Shown piece after piece: positions 17,489 through 26,641 of a DNA stretch of 60,545 nt. The position numbers were made by a program, and so were the translations under genes. This DNA is from JAHJDS01 sp964569795 (GTDB lineage: Bacteria > Desulfobacterota > Desulfarculia > Desulfarculales > JAHJDS01). Below the pieces are notes generated by a model. It was not told the DNA's origin, ran no database searches, and saw nothing but the letters and a program-made list of their open reading frames with translations. The stretch covers positions 1 through 60,545 of the forward strand of contig CAZMVB010000025.1 in NCBI GenBank assembly GCA_964569795.1. Reading direction: 5' to 3'. Each line of letters begins with the position of its first letter. Positions within the stretch are counted from its first letter, which is position 1.

Positions 17489-18805
17489 GTGAACATCAGT
17501 GTCTTTGGTCTGGGTTACGTCGGCTGTGTCACGGCCGCCTGCCTGGCCAGGAACGGGCACGGCGTCATCGGGGTCGATGTCAACCCGGCCAAGGTCGATA
17601 GCCTCAACCAGGGCGTCTCGCCCATCGTCGAGGAACACATCGGCCAGTTGATCGCCGACCAGCGCGCCGCCGGCCGGCTGACGGCCACGTCCGACCCAAC
17701 GGCGGCGGTCAGGGACAGCCAGGTCTCCCTGATCTGCGTGGGCACGCCCGGCCGGGAAAACGGGGCCCCGGACACGACCTTTGTCGAGCGGGTGTCCGAC
17801 CAGATCGGTCTGGCCTTGAGGGACAAGGCCGACTACCACACCGTAGTGGTTCGGTCCACCGTCCTGCCCGGCACCACCCGATCAAAGGTCATCCCCCGAC
17901 TGGAAAAGGCCTCGGGCAAGACGGCCGGACCTGACTTCGGCGTCTGTTTCAACCCCGAGTTCCTGCGCGAGGGCTCCTCGGTCCACGATTTCGACCACCC
18001 GCCCAAGACGGTCATCGGCCAGTTCGATCCGGGCAGCGGAGACGTCCTGCGGGAGATCTTCGCCGACCTCGAGGCCCCCCTGTTCAGCGTGCCCCTGGAA
18101 GTGGCCGAGATGATCAAGTACGTTGACAACGTCTGGCACGCCCTGAAGGTGGCCTTTGCCAACGAGATCGGCCGCCTGGCCAGGGCCGTGGGCGTGGACA
18201 GCCACCTGGTCATGAACATCTTCACCGCGGACACCAAACTCAACCTGTCGCCCAGCTACCTGTGGCCCGGTTTCGCCTTTGGCGGGTCGTGTCTGCCCAA
18301 GGACACCCGGGCCTTCGTCCAGGCGGCCAGGCGACTGGACGTGGAACTGCCGGTCATCTCGCACATTTTGCCCAGCAACGAGGGCCAGATCAAGACGGCC
18401 TTGAACCTGATCCTCAAGACCGGGAAGCAGAAGATCGGGATCCTGGGCTTTGCCTTCAAGGGCGGGACGGACGACCTGCGGGAGTCGCCGGTGGTCCTGC
18501 TCATCGAGGCCCTGCTGGGCAAGGGCAAGGACGTCCTGGCCTATGATGAAAACGTGTCCCTGGCCCGACTGGTGGGCTCGAACCGGGCCTACATCGAACA
18601 GGTTCTGCCCCATATCGGCCGGCTGATGGCCGATTCCATCGAGGCGGTCGCGGACCACGCCGAGGTGGTCGTGGTCGGCAATTTTCATCCCGACTTCGCC
18701 CCCGCCCTGAACCGACTCCGGGCCGACCAGATCGTGGTCGATCTGGTGCGGGTCGTCGATCAGCCGCCTCCAAATGTGGCCGGGTATCATGGCCTCAGCT
18801 GGTAG
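17489..18805 (+). CDS. algD: GDP-mannose 6-dehydrogenase, AlgD-like
   Basis: NAD-dependent four-electron nucleotide-sugar dehydrogenase of 438 residues, predicted to make GDP-mannuronate. The Rossmann motif is FGLGYVGCVTAACLA at the N-terminus. The AlgD-type signatures NPEFLREGSSVHDFDHPP and GFAFGGSCLPKDTRA, with the catalytic Cys at residue 268, match GDP-mannose dehydrogenases better than UDP-glucose dehydrogenases. EVAEMIKYVDNVWHALKV and GTDDLRESP complete the family pattern. GTG start at 17489 with GAGGAG at 17476-17481. A UDP-glucose or UDP-ManNAc dehydrogenase cannot be fully excluded from sequence alone. Implication: the polymer probably contains a uronic acid. Confidence 0.85.
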   Translation: MNISVFGLGYVGCVTAACLARNGHGVIGVDVNPAKVDSLNQGVSPIVEEHIGQLIADQRAAGRLTATSDPTAAVRDSQVSLICVGTPGRENGAPDTTFVERVSDQIGLALRDKADYHTVVVRSTVLPGTTRSKVIPRLEKASGKTAGPDFGVCFNPEFLREGSSVHDFDHPPKTVIGQFDPGSGDVLREIFADLEAPLFSVPLEVAEMIKYVDNVWHALKVAFANEIGRLARAVGVDSHLVMNIFTADTKLNLSPSYLWPGFAFGGSCLPKDTRAFVQAARRLDVELPVISHILPSNEGQIKTALNLILKTGKQKIGILGFAFKGGTDDLRESPVVLLIEALLGKGKDVLAYDENVSLARLVGSNRAYIEQVLPHIGRLMADSIEAVADHAEVVVVGNFHPDFAPALNRLRADQIVVDLVRVVDQPPPNVAGYHGLSW

Positions 18806-20012
18806 AGTCCTGATCATCGTCGAAAACCTGCCTCTCCCCTTTGACCGGCGAGTCTGGCTCGAGGCCATGACCCTGACCCGCCACGGCTACCTGGTCTCGG
18901 CCATCTGCCCCATGGGCAAGGGCTTTGATCGCCCCTACGAGTTCCTGGACGGGGTCCACATCTACCGCCATCCCCTGCCGGTCGAAGGCTCCGGGCCGGC
19001 GTCCTACGCCAAGGAGTACTCGGCCGCCCTGTGGCACCAGTTCCGGCTGGCCTTCAAGATTTATCGGCGCCACGGCTTTGACGTCATCCAGGCCTGCAAC
19101 CCGCCGGACGACATCTTCCTGGTGGCCCTGCCCTTCAAGTTGTTCGGGCGGGTGAGGTTCATCTTCGACCACCACGACGTCAATCCCGAACTGTATTTGG
19201 CCAAATTCGGCCGGCGCGACCTGTTTTACGCCCTGATGAGGATCCTGGAGCGCTGGACCTTCCGCCTGGCCGACGTGTCCATCGCCACCAATCAGTCCTA
19301 CCGGCGGGTGGCCCTCGAGCGGGGCCGGATGCGGCCCGAGGACGTGTTCGTGGTCCGCTCCGGACCCCGGCGGGAGGCGATCACCCCCTTGCCGCCCGAG
19401 TCCGACTTGAAACGGGGCCGCCGGTTTCTGGTAGCATATGTTGGGGTCATGGCCCAGCAGGACGGCCTGGATTTGCTGCTCGAGGCGGCCCGGCATATTG
19501 TCCTTGACCGGGGCCGGACTGACGTGGCCTTCACCCTGGTCGGGGCCGGGCCCGAACTGGCCGCGCTCGAGGAGATGTCCCGGGATCTGGGCCTGACCGA
19601 TCACGTCCTGTTCACCGGCCGGATTTCGGATGAAGACCTGTTCGCCGTCCTGTCCACGGCCGACGTCTGCGTCGATCCGGACGTGGTCAACCCGATGAAC
19701 GACATGTCCACCATGAACAAGATCATGGAGTACATGGCCTTTGGCAAACCGGTAATCATGTTCGACTTGACCGAGCACAAGTACTCGGCCGGAGAGGCCG
19801 GCGTCACCGCCCGGGCCAACGATCCGATCGACCTGGGCGACAAGGTCATCGACCTGCTCGACGATCCCGGGCGGCGCCGGGCCATGGGCGACTTCGGCCG
19901 ACGGCGCTTCACCCAAGAACTGGCCTGGGAGCATTCAGCGCCCCACCTCCTGGCCGCCTACCGGCGGGCCCTGGACCGCCGCCGAACCGGTCCGAAAGAT
20001 GCGGCAAGATAA
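18774..20012 (+). CDS. GT4-family glycosyltransferase (4)
   Basis: GT-B glycosyltransferase of 412 residues. The N-terminus (VLIIVENLPLPFDRRVWLEA) is typical of a subgroup common in bacterial exopolysaccharide clusters. The donor domain has YVGVMAQQDGLDLLLEA, FTLVGAGPELAALEE and, at the usual acidic-motif position, VNPMNDMSTMNKIMEYMAFG. ATG 18774 overlaps the dehydrogenase gene; ATG 18789 is an equally plausible start and gives an N-terminus closer to that of relatives. It overlaps the initiating phosphotransferase gene by 14 bp, so it may add the second sugar of the repeat unit. Confidence 0.87.
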   Translation: MWPGIMASAGRVLIIVENLPLPFDRRVWLEAMTLTRHGYLVSAICPMGKGFDRPYEFLDGVHIYRHPLPVEGSGPASYAKEYSAALWHQFRLAFKIYRRHGFDVIQACNPPDDIFLVALPFKLFGRVRFIFDHHDVNPELYLAKFGRRDLFYALMRILERWTFRLADVSIATNQSYRRVALERGRMRPEDVFVVRSGPRREAITPLPPESDLKRGRRFLVAYVGVMAQQDGLDLLLEAARHIVLDRGRTDVAFTLVGAGPELAALEEMSRDLGLTDHVLFTGRISDEDLFAVLSTADVCVDPDVVNPMNDMSTMNKIMEYMAFGKPVIMFDLTEHKYSAGEAGVTARANDPIDLGDKVIDLLDDPGRRRAMGDFGRRRFTQELAWEHSAPHLLAAYRRALDRRRTGPKDAAR

Positions 20013-21432
20013 GGTCTCACTGGCCCTGCTCCGCCTCCTGGACGCGGCCTTCGTGGCCCTGGCCTTTCTGCTGGCCTTTGAACTCAGGCTGCTCCTGCCC
20101 GATTCCCTGCCCCTGCTGGGCAAGGTCAGGAAGTTCGACGGCGGCGCCCTGGCCGAGTACTGGCAGATGATGGCGGTGATCATGATCTCCTGGTGGATCC
20201 TGCTCCACCAGACCGGGGTTTACTCCCACGCCTCGCAGACCAGACTGAGGTCCTTGTTCTTCAGTCTGCTCAAGACCAACCTGATCGGGGTCGTCGTCCT
20301 GGCGGTGGTGGCCTTCATCTTCCGCTACTCCTCGCTCTCCCGGCTGATGATCCTGCTGTTCATGATCCTGAACTTCACCATCCTCTTTTTCGAGAAGTGG
20401 ACCGTTTACTGGCTGATGAACCGGTTCGCCGTGGCCCGGCAACCCCTGGACAACGTCGTGATCGTCGGCACCAACGAGCAGGTCACCCTGTTCGTCCAGC
20501 GCCTGGCGGGCCGGCCCGAGGAGGCGGTCCGGCTGGTGGGCCTGGTCGGCTGGAGCCAGGCGGATCTGGGACGGGAGGTCTTCGGCTTCCCGGTGCTGGG
20601 CACGGTCCACCACCTGGGTGAAATCCTGACCAGCCGGGCCGTGGACGAGGTGATCATCATTCAGCCGGGCCGGACCATCGACGACCTGGAGATGGTGGCC
20701 CGGCTGTGCGAGGAGGTCGGGGTCAGGACCTCGATCCTGGCCAACCTGTTCGACCTGGCCATCTCCCGGACCGGTTTTCGGAACCTGGCCGGGGTGCCGA
20801 TGATCACCTACACCACCGCCCCGATCGACGAATGGGGCCTGTTCTTCAAGCGCCTGGTGGACCTGGGCGCCTCGGCCGCGGGATTGGTCTTCCTCTTCCC
20901 GCTGTTTTTGGCGGTGTCCATTCTGATCAAGCTGAACTCGCCCGGGCCGGTCTTCTTTCGCCAGACCCGCAGCGGCCTCAACGGCCGGAACTTCACCCTG
21001 TACAAGTTCAGGTCCATGGTCGCCGACGCCGAGGCCCAGAAGAGTCAACTGGCCACCTTCAACGAGATGGGCGGTCCGGTGTTCAAGATCAAGGAGGACC
21101 CCCGGGTGACCCGCGTCGGCCGGTTCATCCGCAAGACCTCCATCGACGAACTGCCCCAACTGATCAACGTCCTCAAGGGGGAAATGAGCCTGGTCGGACC
21201 GCGACCGCCCCTGCCCGAAGAGGTGGCCCAGTACGAGCGCTGGCAGAGACGCCGCCTCTCGGTCCGGCCCGGCATTACCTGCATCTGGCAGGTCAGCGGC
21301 CGCAACCAGATCGACTTCGACGAGTGGATGCGCCTGGACCTGCAGTACATCGATCACTGGTCTTTTTTACTCGACATCAAGATCCTGGTGCGGACCCTGG
21401 CCGCCGTGCTGTCCGCCAAGGGGGCGTCCTGA
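19999..21432 (+). CDS. Initiating polyprenyl glycosylphosphotransferase (WcaJ/WbaP-like)
   Basis: Membrane enzyme of 477 residues that transfers a sugar-1-phosphate to undecaprenyl phosphate, the first step of repeat-unit synthesis. Four to five hydrophobic segments occupy residues ~10-130, followed by a Rossmann-like CoA-binding-type domain (VIVGTNEQV). A membrane helix at ~295-315 leads into the catalytic bacterial sugar transferase domain. That domain has SPGPVFFRQTRSGLNGR, LYKFRSM, KTSIDELPQLINVL, MSLVGPRPPLPEE and RPGITCIWQVSGRN. The start overlaps the upstream glycosyltransferase. It belongs to the polyisoprenyl-phosphate hexose-1-phosphate transferases; the sugar (glucose, galactose or other) is not deducible. 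Confidence 0.92.
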   Translation: MRQDKVSLALLRLLDAAFVALAFLLAFELRLLLPDSLPLLGKVRKFDGGALAEYWQMMAVIMISWWILLHQTGVYSHASQTRLRSLFFSLLKTNLIGVVVLAVVAFIFRYSSLSRLMILLFMILNFTILFFEKWTVYWLMNRFAVARQPLDNVVIVGTNEQVTLFVQRLAGRPEEAVRLVGLVGWSQADLGREVFGFPVLGTVHHLGEILTSRAVDEVIIIQPGRTIDDLEMVARLCEEVGVRTSILANLFDLAISRTGFRNLAGVPMITYTTAPIDEWGLFFKRLVDLGASAAGLVFLFPLFLAVSILIKLNSPGPVFFRQTRSGLNGRNFTLYKFRSMVADAEAQKSQLATFNEMGGPVFKIKEDPRVTRVGRFIRKTSIDELPQLINVLKGEMSLVGPRPPLPEEVAQYERWQRRRLSVRPGITCIWQVSGRNQIDFDEWMRLDLQYIDHWSFLLDIKILVRTLAAVLSAKGAS

Positions 21433-21463
21433 ACGTCGAGACAATTTATGGGAGTGATTGGCC

Positions 21464-23086
21464 ATGGGTATCAAAACCTACGTCAGGCATCTGTTCACCC
21501 TCGGTCGCCACGAGGCCTACGAGACCGGCATCGCCCTGTACAATCAGGGCCGTTACCAAGAGGCCCTGGAGAGACTGGCCGAGTGCGCCCACACCCGCCA
21601 GGACCGGGGATCGCTTCACGGCAACCTGGCCGCCTTCTACTCGGGGCTGGCCCTCAGGAACATGGGCATCCTGTCCCTGTACAGCGGTGACTACCAGCAG
21701 GCCGTGGAACACTTCATCCGCTCGGCGACCTACAACCCGAATCACTTCGGGGTCTATAATTACCTGGGCGTCTGCTACAACAACCTGGGTCAGTACGATC
21801 TGGCCATGGAGGCCTTCCAGAAGGCGATCCGGATCAACCCCGGGATGAGTTCGGTCAAGCTCAAACTGGCCATCGTCTTCCACAACATGCAGATGCACGA
21901 CCGGGCGATCAACACCCTGAAGGACACCCTCCGGCAGCACCCCAACTGGGCCGACATGCGTTACCACCTGGGCCTGATGATGGCCAGCAAGGGCGACCTC
22001 GAGGGCGGCATCGAGGAACTGACCAAGGCCCTCAAGAGCAACCCGATGTACATGAGCGCCCGGATCAAACTGGGCGTCCTCCTCGGGATCTCGGCCCGCT
22101 TCGACGAGGCCGTCGAACAACTCCAGTTCGTGCTCGAGCGACACCCCAACTACGCCGACGTCCACTACCACCACGGCCTCTTTCAGGCCAGCCTCAAGAA
22201 CCTGGACGTCGCCGAGACCGCCTTCCAGAGGGCCATCGAGATCAGCCCCAATTACACCGACGCCTTGATCAAGCTGGGCATCGTCCTGGGCCACCAGGGA
22301 CGCGCGGACGAGGCCCTGGCCACCTTCGAGACGGCCCTGGCCTCGAAACCGACCGATATCGACGCCGATTTTCTGGTGACCTATATCAACAAACTGCGGG
22401 ATCGGTCCCAGGCCGAGAACTGCGTCGAAAGCTTCCAGGAGCTCCTGGCCGGCTTCTACACCCAGGCCGCCGCCCAGATCGCCAACCGCATCCAGATCAA
22501 TCCCGACTTCTCGGAGATCATCCACCTCTTCTCGCCCAAGACCGACGCCGCCCTGTACGACACCTTTATCAAGCTCTACTCGGACGCCGTGCGCAAGCAG
22601 CCCCGGTTCGCCGACCTGCGCAATCACCTCGGCCAGTTCCTCTACCGGACCGGACAACTGGACGAGGCCGCCGAGCATTTTTCGGCCGCCCTGGACATCA
22701 ACCCCGATTTCGTCAAGGCCCGCGTCAATTACTTCAAGACCCTCCGTGATCAGAAGAAGATCGATCAGGCCGAGGAGCAGATCGGCCGTCTCCTGGAGCA
22801 GGGCGTCCGCTACCCGGACCTGCTCCTGGAACTGGGTCGCATCCAGCGCCGCAAGAAAGAGTACACCCAGGCCCTGGCCTCCATCGAGGAGTCCCTGGAG
22901 ATCAACCCGGACTACGCCCCGGGCTACCTGGAAAGGGCCAACGTCCTGGAGAAGATGCGTCTGTTCGACGACGCCATCTCCAGCCTGGAGCGGGCCTCGG
23001 AACTGGATCCGGAAACCCTGCCGCCCGACGAACTCGAGGCCCGGCTCGATCTCATCCGCCGCCAGGAGGCCCCTGAAGCCATATGA
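21464..23086 (+). CDS. TPR-repeat protein of the polysaccharide locus
   Basis: 540-residue soluble protein built almost wholly of tetratricopeptide repeats (about a dozen), for example YNYLGVCYNNLGQYDLAMEA, YADVHYHHGLFQASLKNLD and FADLRNHLGQFLYRTGQLDE. The ATG at 21464 is preferred over an in-frame TTG at 21458 because GGAG (21451-21454) is well spaced for it. No signal peptide or membrane segment is visible. TPR proteins of such loci are thought to scaffold assembly or secretion complexes. The gene overlaps the following EndoQ-UvrD gene by 4 bp, an odd coupling between a polysaccharide gene and a DNA-repair gene that may reflect compact operon packing only. Confidence 0.85.
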   Translation: MGIKTYVRHLFTLGRHEAYETGIALYNQGRYQEALERLAECAHTRQDRGSLHGNLAAFYSGLALRNMGILSLYSGDYQQAVEHFIRSATYNPNHFGVYNYLGVCYNNLGQYDLAMEAFQKAIRINPGMSSVKLKLAIVFHNMQMHDRAINTLKDTLRQHPNWADMRYHLGLMMASKGDLEGGIEELTKALKSNPMYMSARIKLGVLLGISARFDEAVEQLQFVLERHPNYADVHYHHGLFQASLKNLDVAETAFQRAIEISPNYTDALIKLGIVLGHQGRADEALATFETALASKPTDIDADFLVTYINKLRDRSQAENCVESFQELLAGFYTQAAAQIANRIQINPDFSEIIHLFSPKTDAALYDTFIKLYSDAVRKQPRFADLRNHLGQFLYRTGQLDEAAEHFSAALDINPDFVKARVNYFKTLRDQKKIDQAEEQIGRLLEQGVRYPDLLLELGRIQRRKKEYTQALASIEESLEINPDYAPGYLERANVLEKMRLFDDAISSLERASELDPETLPPDELEARLDLIRRQEAPEAI

Positions 23087-26001
23087 GTTTCGTCGCCGAC
23101 CTCCACGTTCACTCCCACTTTTCCCGGGCCACGGCCAAGAACTGTGATCTGCCCCACCTGGAACTCTGGGCCAGGCGCAAGGGGGTGGCCCTGGTCGGCA
23201 CCGGCGATTTCACCCACCCCGGCTGGCTGAAGGAGATCGAGCACGACCTGCGCTTCGAGGACTCCGGTCTCTTTCGGCTCAAGTCCGACCGGACCCTGGA
23301 GGCGACGGACGGCCTGCCCGCGCCCGAGGGCGAGGTCCGCTTCGTGCTGAGCGCCGAAATCAGCTCGATCTACAAGCAAGGACAAAAAACGCGCAAGGTG
23401 CACAGCCTGATCCTGATGCCGGATCTGGCGGCCGTGGAACGCCTCAACCGGCGCCTGGCGGCCATCGGCAACCTCACCTCGGACGGCCGGCCCATCCTGG
23501 GCCTGGCGGCCAAGGACCTGCTGAGCCTGACCCTCGAGGCCGACCCCCGGGCCGTATTCATCCCGGCCCACGCCTGGACGCCCTGGTTCTCGGTCCTGGG
23601 CAGCAAGAGCGGCTTCGACTCGATCGAGGAGTGCTTCGAGGACCTGTCCGGCGAGATTCACGCCCTGGAGACCGGCCTGTCCTCGGACCCGGCCATGAAC
23701 TGGCGGCTGTCCGCCCTGGACCGGTTCACCCTGGTGTCCAACTCGGACGCCCACTCGCCCGGCAAGCTGGCCCGGGAGGCGAACCTGTTCGACGGGGAAA
23801 TGACCTACGAGGCCGTGGCCCGGGCCATCGAGACCAGGGAGGGCTTCGGCGGCACCGTCGAGTTCTTCCCCGAGGAGGGCAAGTATCACCTGGACGGTCA
23901 CCGCAAGTGCGGCCTCCGCCTGGACCCGGAGCAGGCCGACGACCTGAAGGGACGCTGTCCCCGCTGCGGCCGGCCGCTGACCCTGGGCGTCCTGCACCGG
24001 GTCGAGGACCTGGCCGATCGACCGCCCGGCTTCAGGCCGCCCGGCGCCTCGCCCTTTCACTCCCTGTTGTCCCTCCCGGAAATTTTGGGCCAAGTCCTTC
24101 GGGTCGGCCCCGCAACCAAGAAGGTGGCCGCCCAATACGGATTGCTCCTGAATCGCCTGGGACCGGAACTGGACATTCTGTTCCGCCTGCCCCTGAGCAT
24201 CATCAGCGCCGCCGGCGGCGAGATCGGTCCCCTGCTGGGCCTGGCCGTGGACAACATGCGCCAGGGCCGGGTGTCCACCCAGGCCGGCTTTGACGGCCAG
24301 TTCGGCGTGATCACCGTCCTGACCGACGAGGATCGCCGCCAGGTCGGGGGACAGCACCAGATGTGGGCCTTTGGTCAGGACCAGGGACCTGACAAATCCC
24401 GGACCCGGTCCGCGGCCCGGAAGAAAAAGGCCGCAGTCCGGGCCAAGCCTGACCGGCAGGCGCGCCCGGACCGGGCCGATCAGCCCGGCGGCGTCCTGGC
24501 CGGGCTCAATCCCCGGCAGTACCTGGCCGTGACCTCCCCGCCGGGTCCGCTGATCGTCATGGCCGGACCCGGCACCGGCAAGACCCTGACCCTGAGCCGC
24601 CGGGCGGCCCATCTGATCGCCCGGCACGGCGTCCCCCCGGAGCGGATCGCGGCCGTGACCTTCACCCGTCAGGCCGCCGGTGAACTGGAGCAACGGATCA
24701 ACGCCAGCCTGGCCCAAGAAGGGCGTCCGGGCCGGGTCACGGCCAGCACCTTTCACGCATTGGGGGCCGAGATCCTGCACATGTCCGGGCGGGAGTTCGC
24801 GGTGATGGACGAGGACGAGCGCCACCAGAGACTCAAGGAGGCGGCCCGGCGGGTCAAGCTCGGTCCCCGGGACCTGGGGGACCGGATTTCCGACCTGAAA
24901 CAGAACCTGTGCCGCCCCGCGGACGTCGATCCGGCCGCCGAGCCGGAGCTGGCTCGGGGGTACGAACTATATCAGGGCCGCCTCGAGCGGGAAGCGGTCC
25001 TGGACTTCGACGATCTGCTGGGGGAGCCCATCCGGGCCCTGGAGTCATCGACCGAGTTGCTGGCGCTGGCCCGGGCCCGGTGGCGACACCTGCTGGTGGA
25101 CGAGTTCCAGGACCTGTGCGCCGCCCAGTGGCGGCTGACCCGGCTGCTGGCCTCGGGTGACTGCCCCAGCCTGACCGTCATCGGCGATCCCCGCCAGGCC
25201 ATCTACGGGTTCCGGGGGGCCAGCCCCCGGTTCTTCGACGTTTTCCGCGAGGAAATCCCGTCCGTCCGGGAAATCCACCTGGACACCTCGTACCGCTGCC
25301 CGCCGGTGGTGCTCTCGGCCTCCCGTCAGGTGATCGTCGGCGGCGCCGGCGAGGACTGCCCCGAACTGACCTCGCTGGCCGAGGGCCGTCAGACCATCAC
25401 CCTGGCCGCCTTGCCCACGCACAGGGCCGAGGCGGTTTACGTCAGCCGAAAGATCGAGCAGATCCTGGGCGGGGCCAGCTTCTTCCACCACGATTCAGGA
25501 CAGGACGATCCCGCCTCCCTGACGACCGACCTGGGCTTTTCGGACATGGCCGTGCTCTTTCGGACCCACGCCCAGGCGGCCCCCCTCCAGGAGGCCCTGG
25601 ATCGGGCCGGCCTCCCCTATCAGACCGCCGCCGACAAGGACGTGGGCGCCGCCGATGACCTGGACTTCACCGCCGACAAGATCAGCCTGCTCACCCTCCA
25701 CGCCGCCAAGGGCCTCGAGTTCGCCTGCGTGTTCATCACCGGCTGTGAGGACAACCTGATTCCCTTCAACCTCCCCGCCCGGCGGCCGGCCTCGCTCGCC
25801 GAGGAGCGGCGCCTGTTCTACGTCGGCCTGACCCGGGCCCGGCGGGCCCTGTGGCTGACCCGGGCCGCCCGGCGCACCATCCGGGGCCAAAGGACGGTCC
25901 AGCGGCCGTCACCCTTTCTGGACGACATCGAGCCCGGCCTCTTTACTCCTGACGACCCCCACCTCAAGCGCCCCGCCGCCCGCCAGTTGGACATGTTCTA
26001 A
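23083..26001 (+). CDS. EndoQ-like PHP endonuclease fused to a compact UvrD/Rep-type helicase
   Basis: 972-residue fusion. Residues 1-~400 are an EndoQ-type PHP nuclease: ADLHVHSHFS gives metal ligands D6, H8 and H10, with GTGDFTHPGWL, SAEISSIYK, PAHAWTPWFS and SNSDAHSP. A zinc-binding module with HRKCGL and CPRCGRPLT follows near 270-300. Residues ~475-972 are a superfamily 1 helicase: Q-motif region LNPRQYLAV, Walker A AGPGTGKT at about 493-500, AVTFTRQAAGE, DEFQD near 671, GDPRQAIYGFRG, SYRCPP near 735, TLHAAKGLEF near 869 and LFYVGLTRARRAL. Only ~130 residues separate the SYRCPP and TLHAAKG motifs, so the 2B subdomain seems reduced. EndoQ nicks 5' of deaminated bases; the helicase would process the nick. 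Substrate here is inferred. Confidence 0.85.
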   Translation: MSFVADLHVHSHFSRATAKNCDLPHLELWARRKGVALVGTGDFTHPGWLKEIEHDLRFEDSGLFRLKSDRTLEATDGLPAPEGEVRFVLSAEISSIYKQGQKTRKVHSLILMPDLAAVERLNRRLAAIGNLTSDGRPILGLAAKDLLSLTLEADPRAVFIPAHAWTPWFSVLGSKSGFDSIEECFEDLSGEIHALETGLSSDPAMNWRLSALDRFTLVSNSDAHSPGKLAREANLFDGEMTYEAVARAIETREGFGGTVEFFPEEGKYHLDGHRKCGLRLDPEQADDLKGRCPRCGRPLTLGVLHRVEDLADRPPGFRPPGASPFHSLLSLPEILGQVLRVGPATKKVAAQYGLLLNRLGPELDILFRLPLSIISAAGGEIGPLLGLAVDNMRQGRVSTQAGFDGQFGVITVLTDEDRRQVGGQHQMWAFGQDQGPDKSRTRSAARKKKAAVRAKPDRQARPDRADQPGGVLAGLNPRQYLAVTSPPGPLIVMAGPGTGKTLTLSRRAAHLIARHGVPPERIAAVTFTRQAAGELEQRINASLAQEGRPGRVTASTFHALGAEILHMSGREFAVMDEDERHQRLKEAARRVKLGPRDLGDRISDLKQNLCRPADVDPAAEPELARGYELYQGRLEREAVLDFDDLLGEPIRALESSTELLALARARWRHLLVDEFQDLCAAQWRLTRLLASGDCPSLTVIGDPRQAIYGFRGASPRFFDVFREEIPSVREIHLDTSYRCPPVVLSASRQVIVGGAGEDCPELTSLAEGRQTITLAALPTHRAEAVYVSRKIEQILGGASFFHHDSGQDDPASLTTDLGFSDMAVLFRTHAQAAPLQEALDRAGLPYQTAADKDVGAADDLDFTADKISLLTLHAAKGLEFACVFITGCEDNLIPFNLPARRPASLAEERRLFYVGLTRARRALWLTRAARRTIRGQRTVQRPSPFLDDIEPGLFTPDDPHLKRPAARQLDMF

Positions 26002-26072
26002 AGAATTTTCTCCCCGAGGCCGATATTCCGAATTGAAGGGGAATTCGGTTCGGAACTTTCGGAGGATTGCCC

Positions 26073-26569
26073 ATGCCCAGCCTGCCCGCCATCCGGCCGC
26101 CCGGGTTCGCCGCTCCCGTGGTCCCGGGCACCCCGGACCCCGGCATTGCCTCGGGGCCCTGCGTCACCGCCCCGGAACGGGTCCCGGTCACCCGGACCCA
26201 GCCGGCCCTGGCCCCCCAACAGCCGGCCGACGCCAAACCCGTGGCCCTCAACCATGTCGCCTCCCCCACCGGGCAGATCCTGACCCGCCTGCCCCCGGCG
26301 GCCAGCGTGGCCCGGGCCGCCTATTTAACGGCCCAGGATAACCCCCCCCGACAACGGGTCCCCAGGGGGAAACCGCCCGGCGGGCCGAACAGGCCCGGGA
26401 GACCCCCGGCCAGAATTTCCAGTCGTCGCTGGCCCGGGCCCTGGGGGTCTTTTTCCAGTGGGTGTCCGGCCTTTCCGAGGCGGAACCCGGGGAGGACGGT
26501 CAGTCTCCTCGCCCCGGAGCCGATCGCCCCCGGTCCTCATTCGCCTCCAGGATAGACACCCGGGTCTGA
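26073..26569 (+). pseudogene. Small hypothetical gene interrupted by a frameshift at a C8 tract
   Basis: ATG 26073 has an excellent Shine-Dalgarno (GGAGGA, 26061-26066). The frame shows the strong third-position G/C bias of real genes through AAYLTAQDN, then reaches eight consecutive C residues at 26342-26349. After the tract the original frame turns into basic, low-complexity residues. The neighbouring frame, as if one C were added, continues smoothly with ETARRAEQARETPGQ, NFQSSLARALGVFFQWV and a plausible end at TGA 26567-26569. The repaired product would be about 165 residues: a Pro/Ala-rich N-terminus and a short helical C-terminus, no recognised domain. The break could be a sequencing error, slippage-based phase variation or a decaying gene. 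Confidence 0.6.
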
Positions 26570-26587
26570 TCCAAAACCGGTCTCCCC

Positions 26588-26616
26588 TGGACACGTCCGG
26601 CACCCTGGGGTATCAT
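26588..26616 (+). promoter_or_regulatory. Sigma-70-like promoter
   Basis: TGGACA (26588-26593) and TATCAT (26611-26616) are spaced by 17 bp, 26 bp upstream of the ATG at 26642. The spacer ends in CACCCTGGGG, a partial inverted repeat recalling those in the promoters at 9778 and 30962. Confidence 0.55.
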
Positions 26617-26641
26617 GGTCCGACCTCTCAGGAGAAAGACC

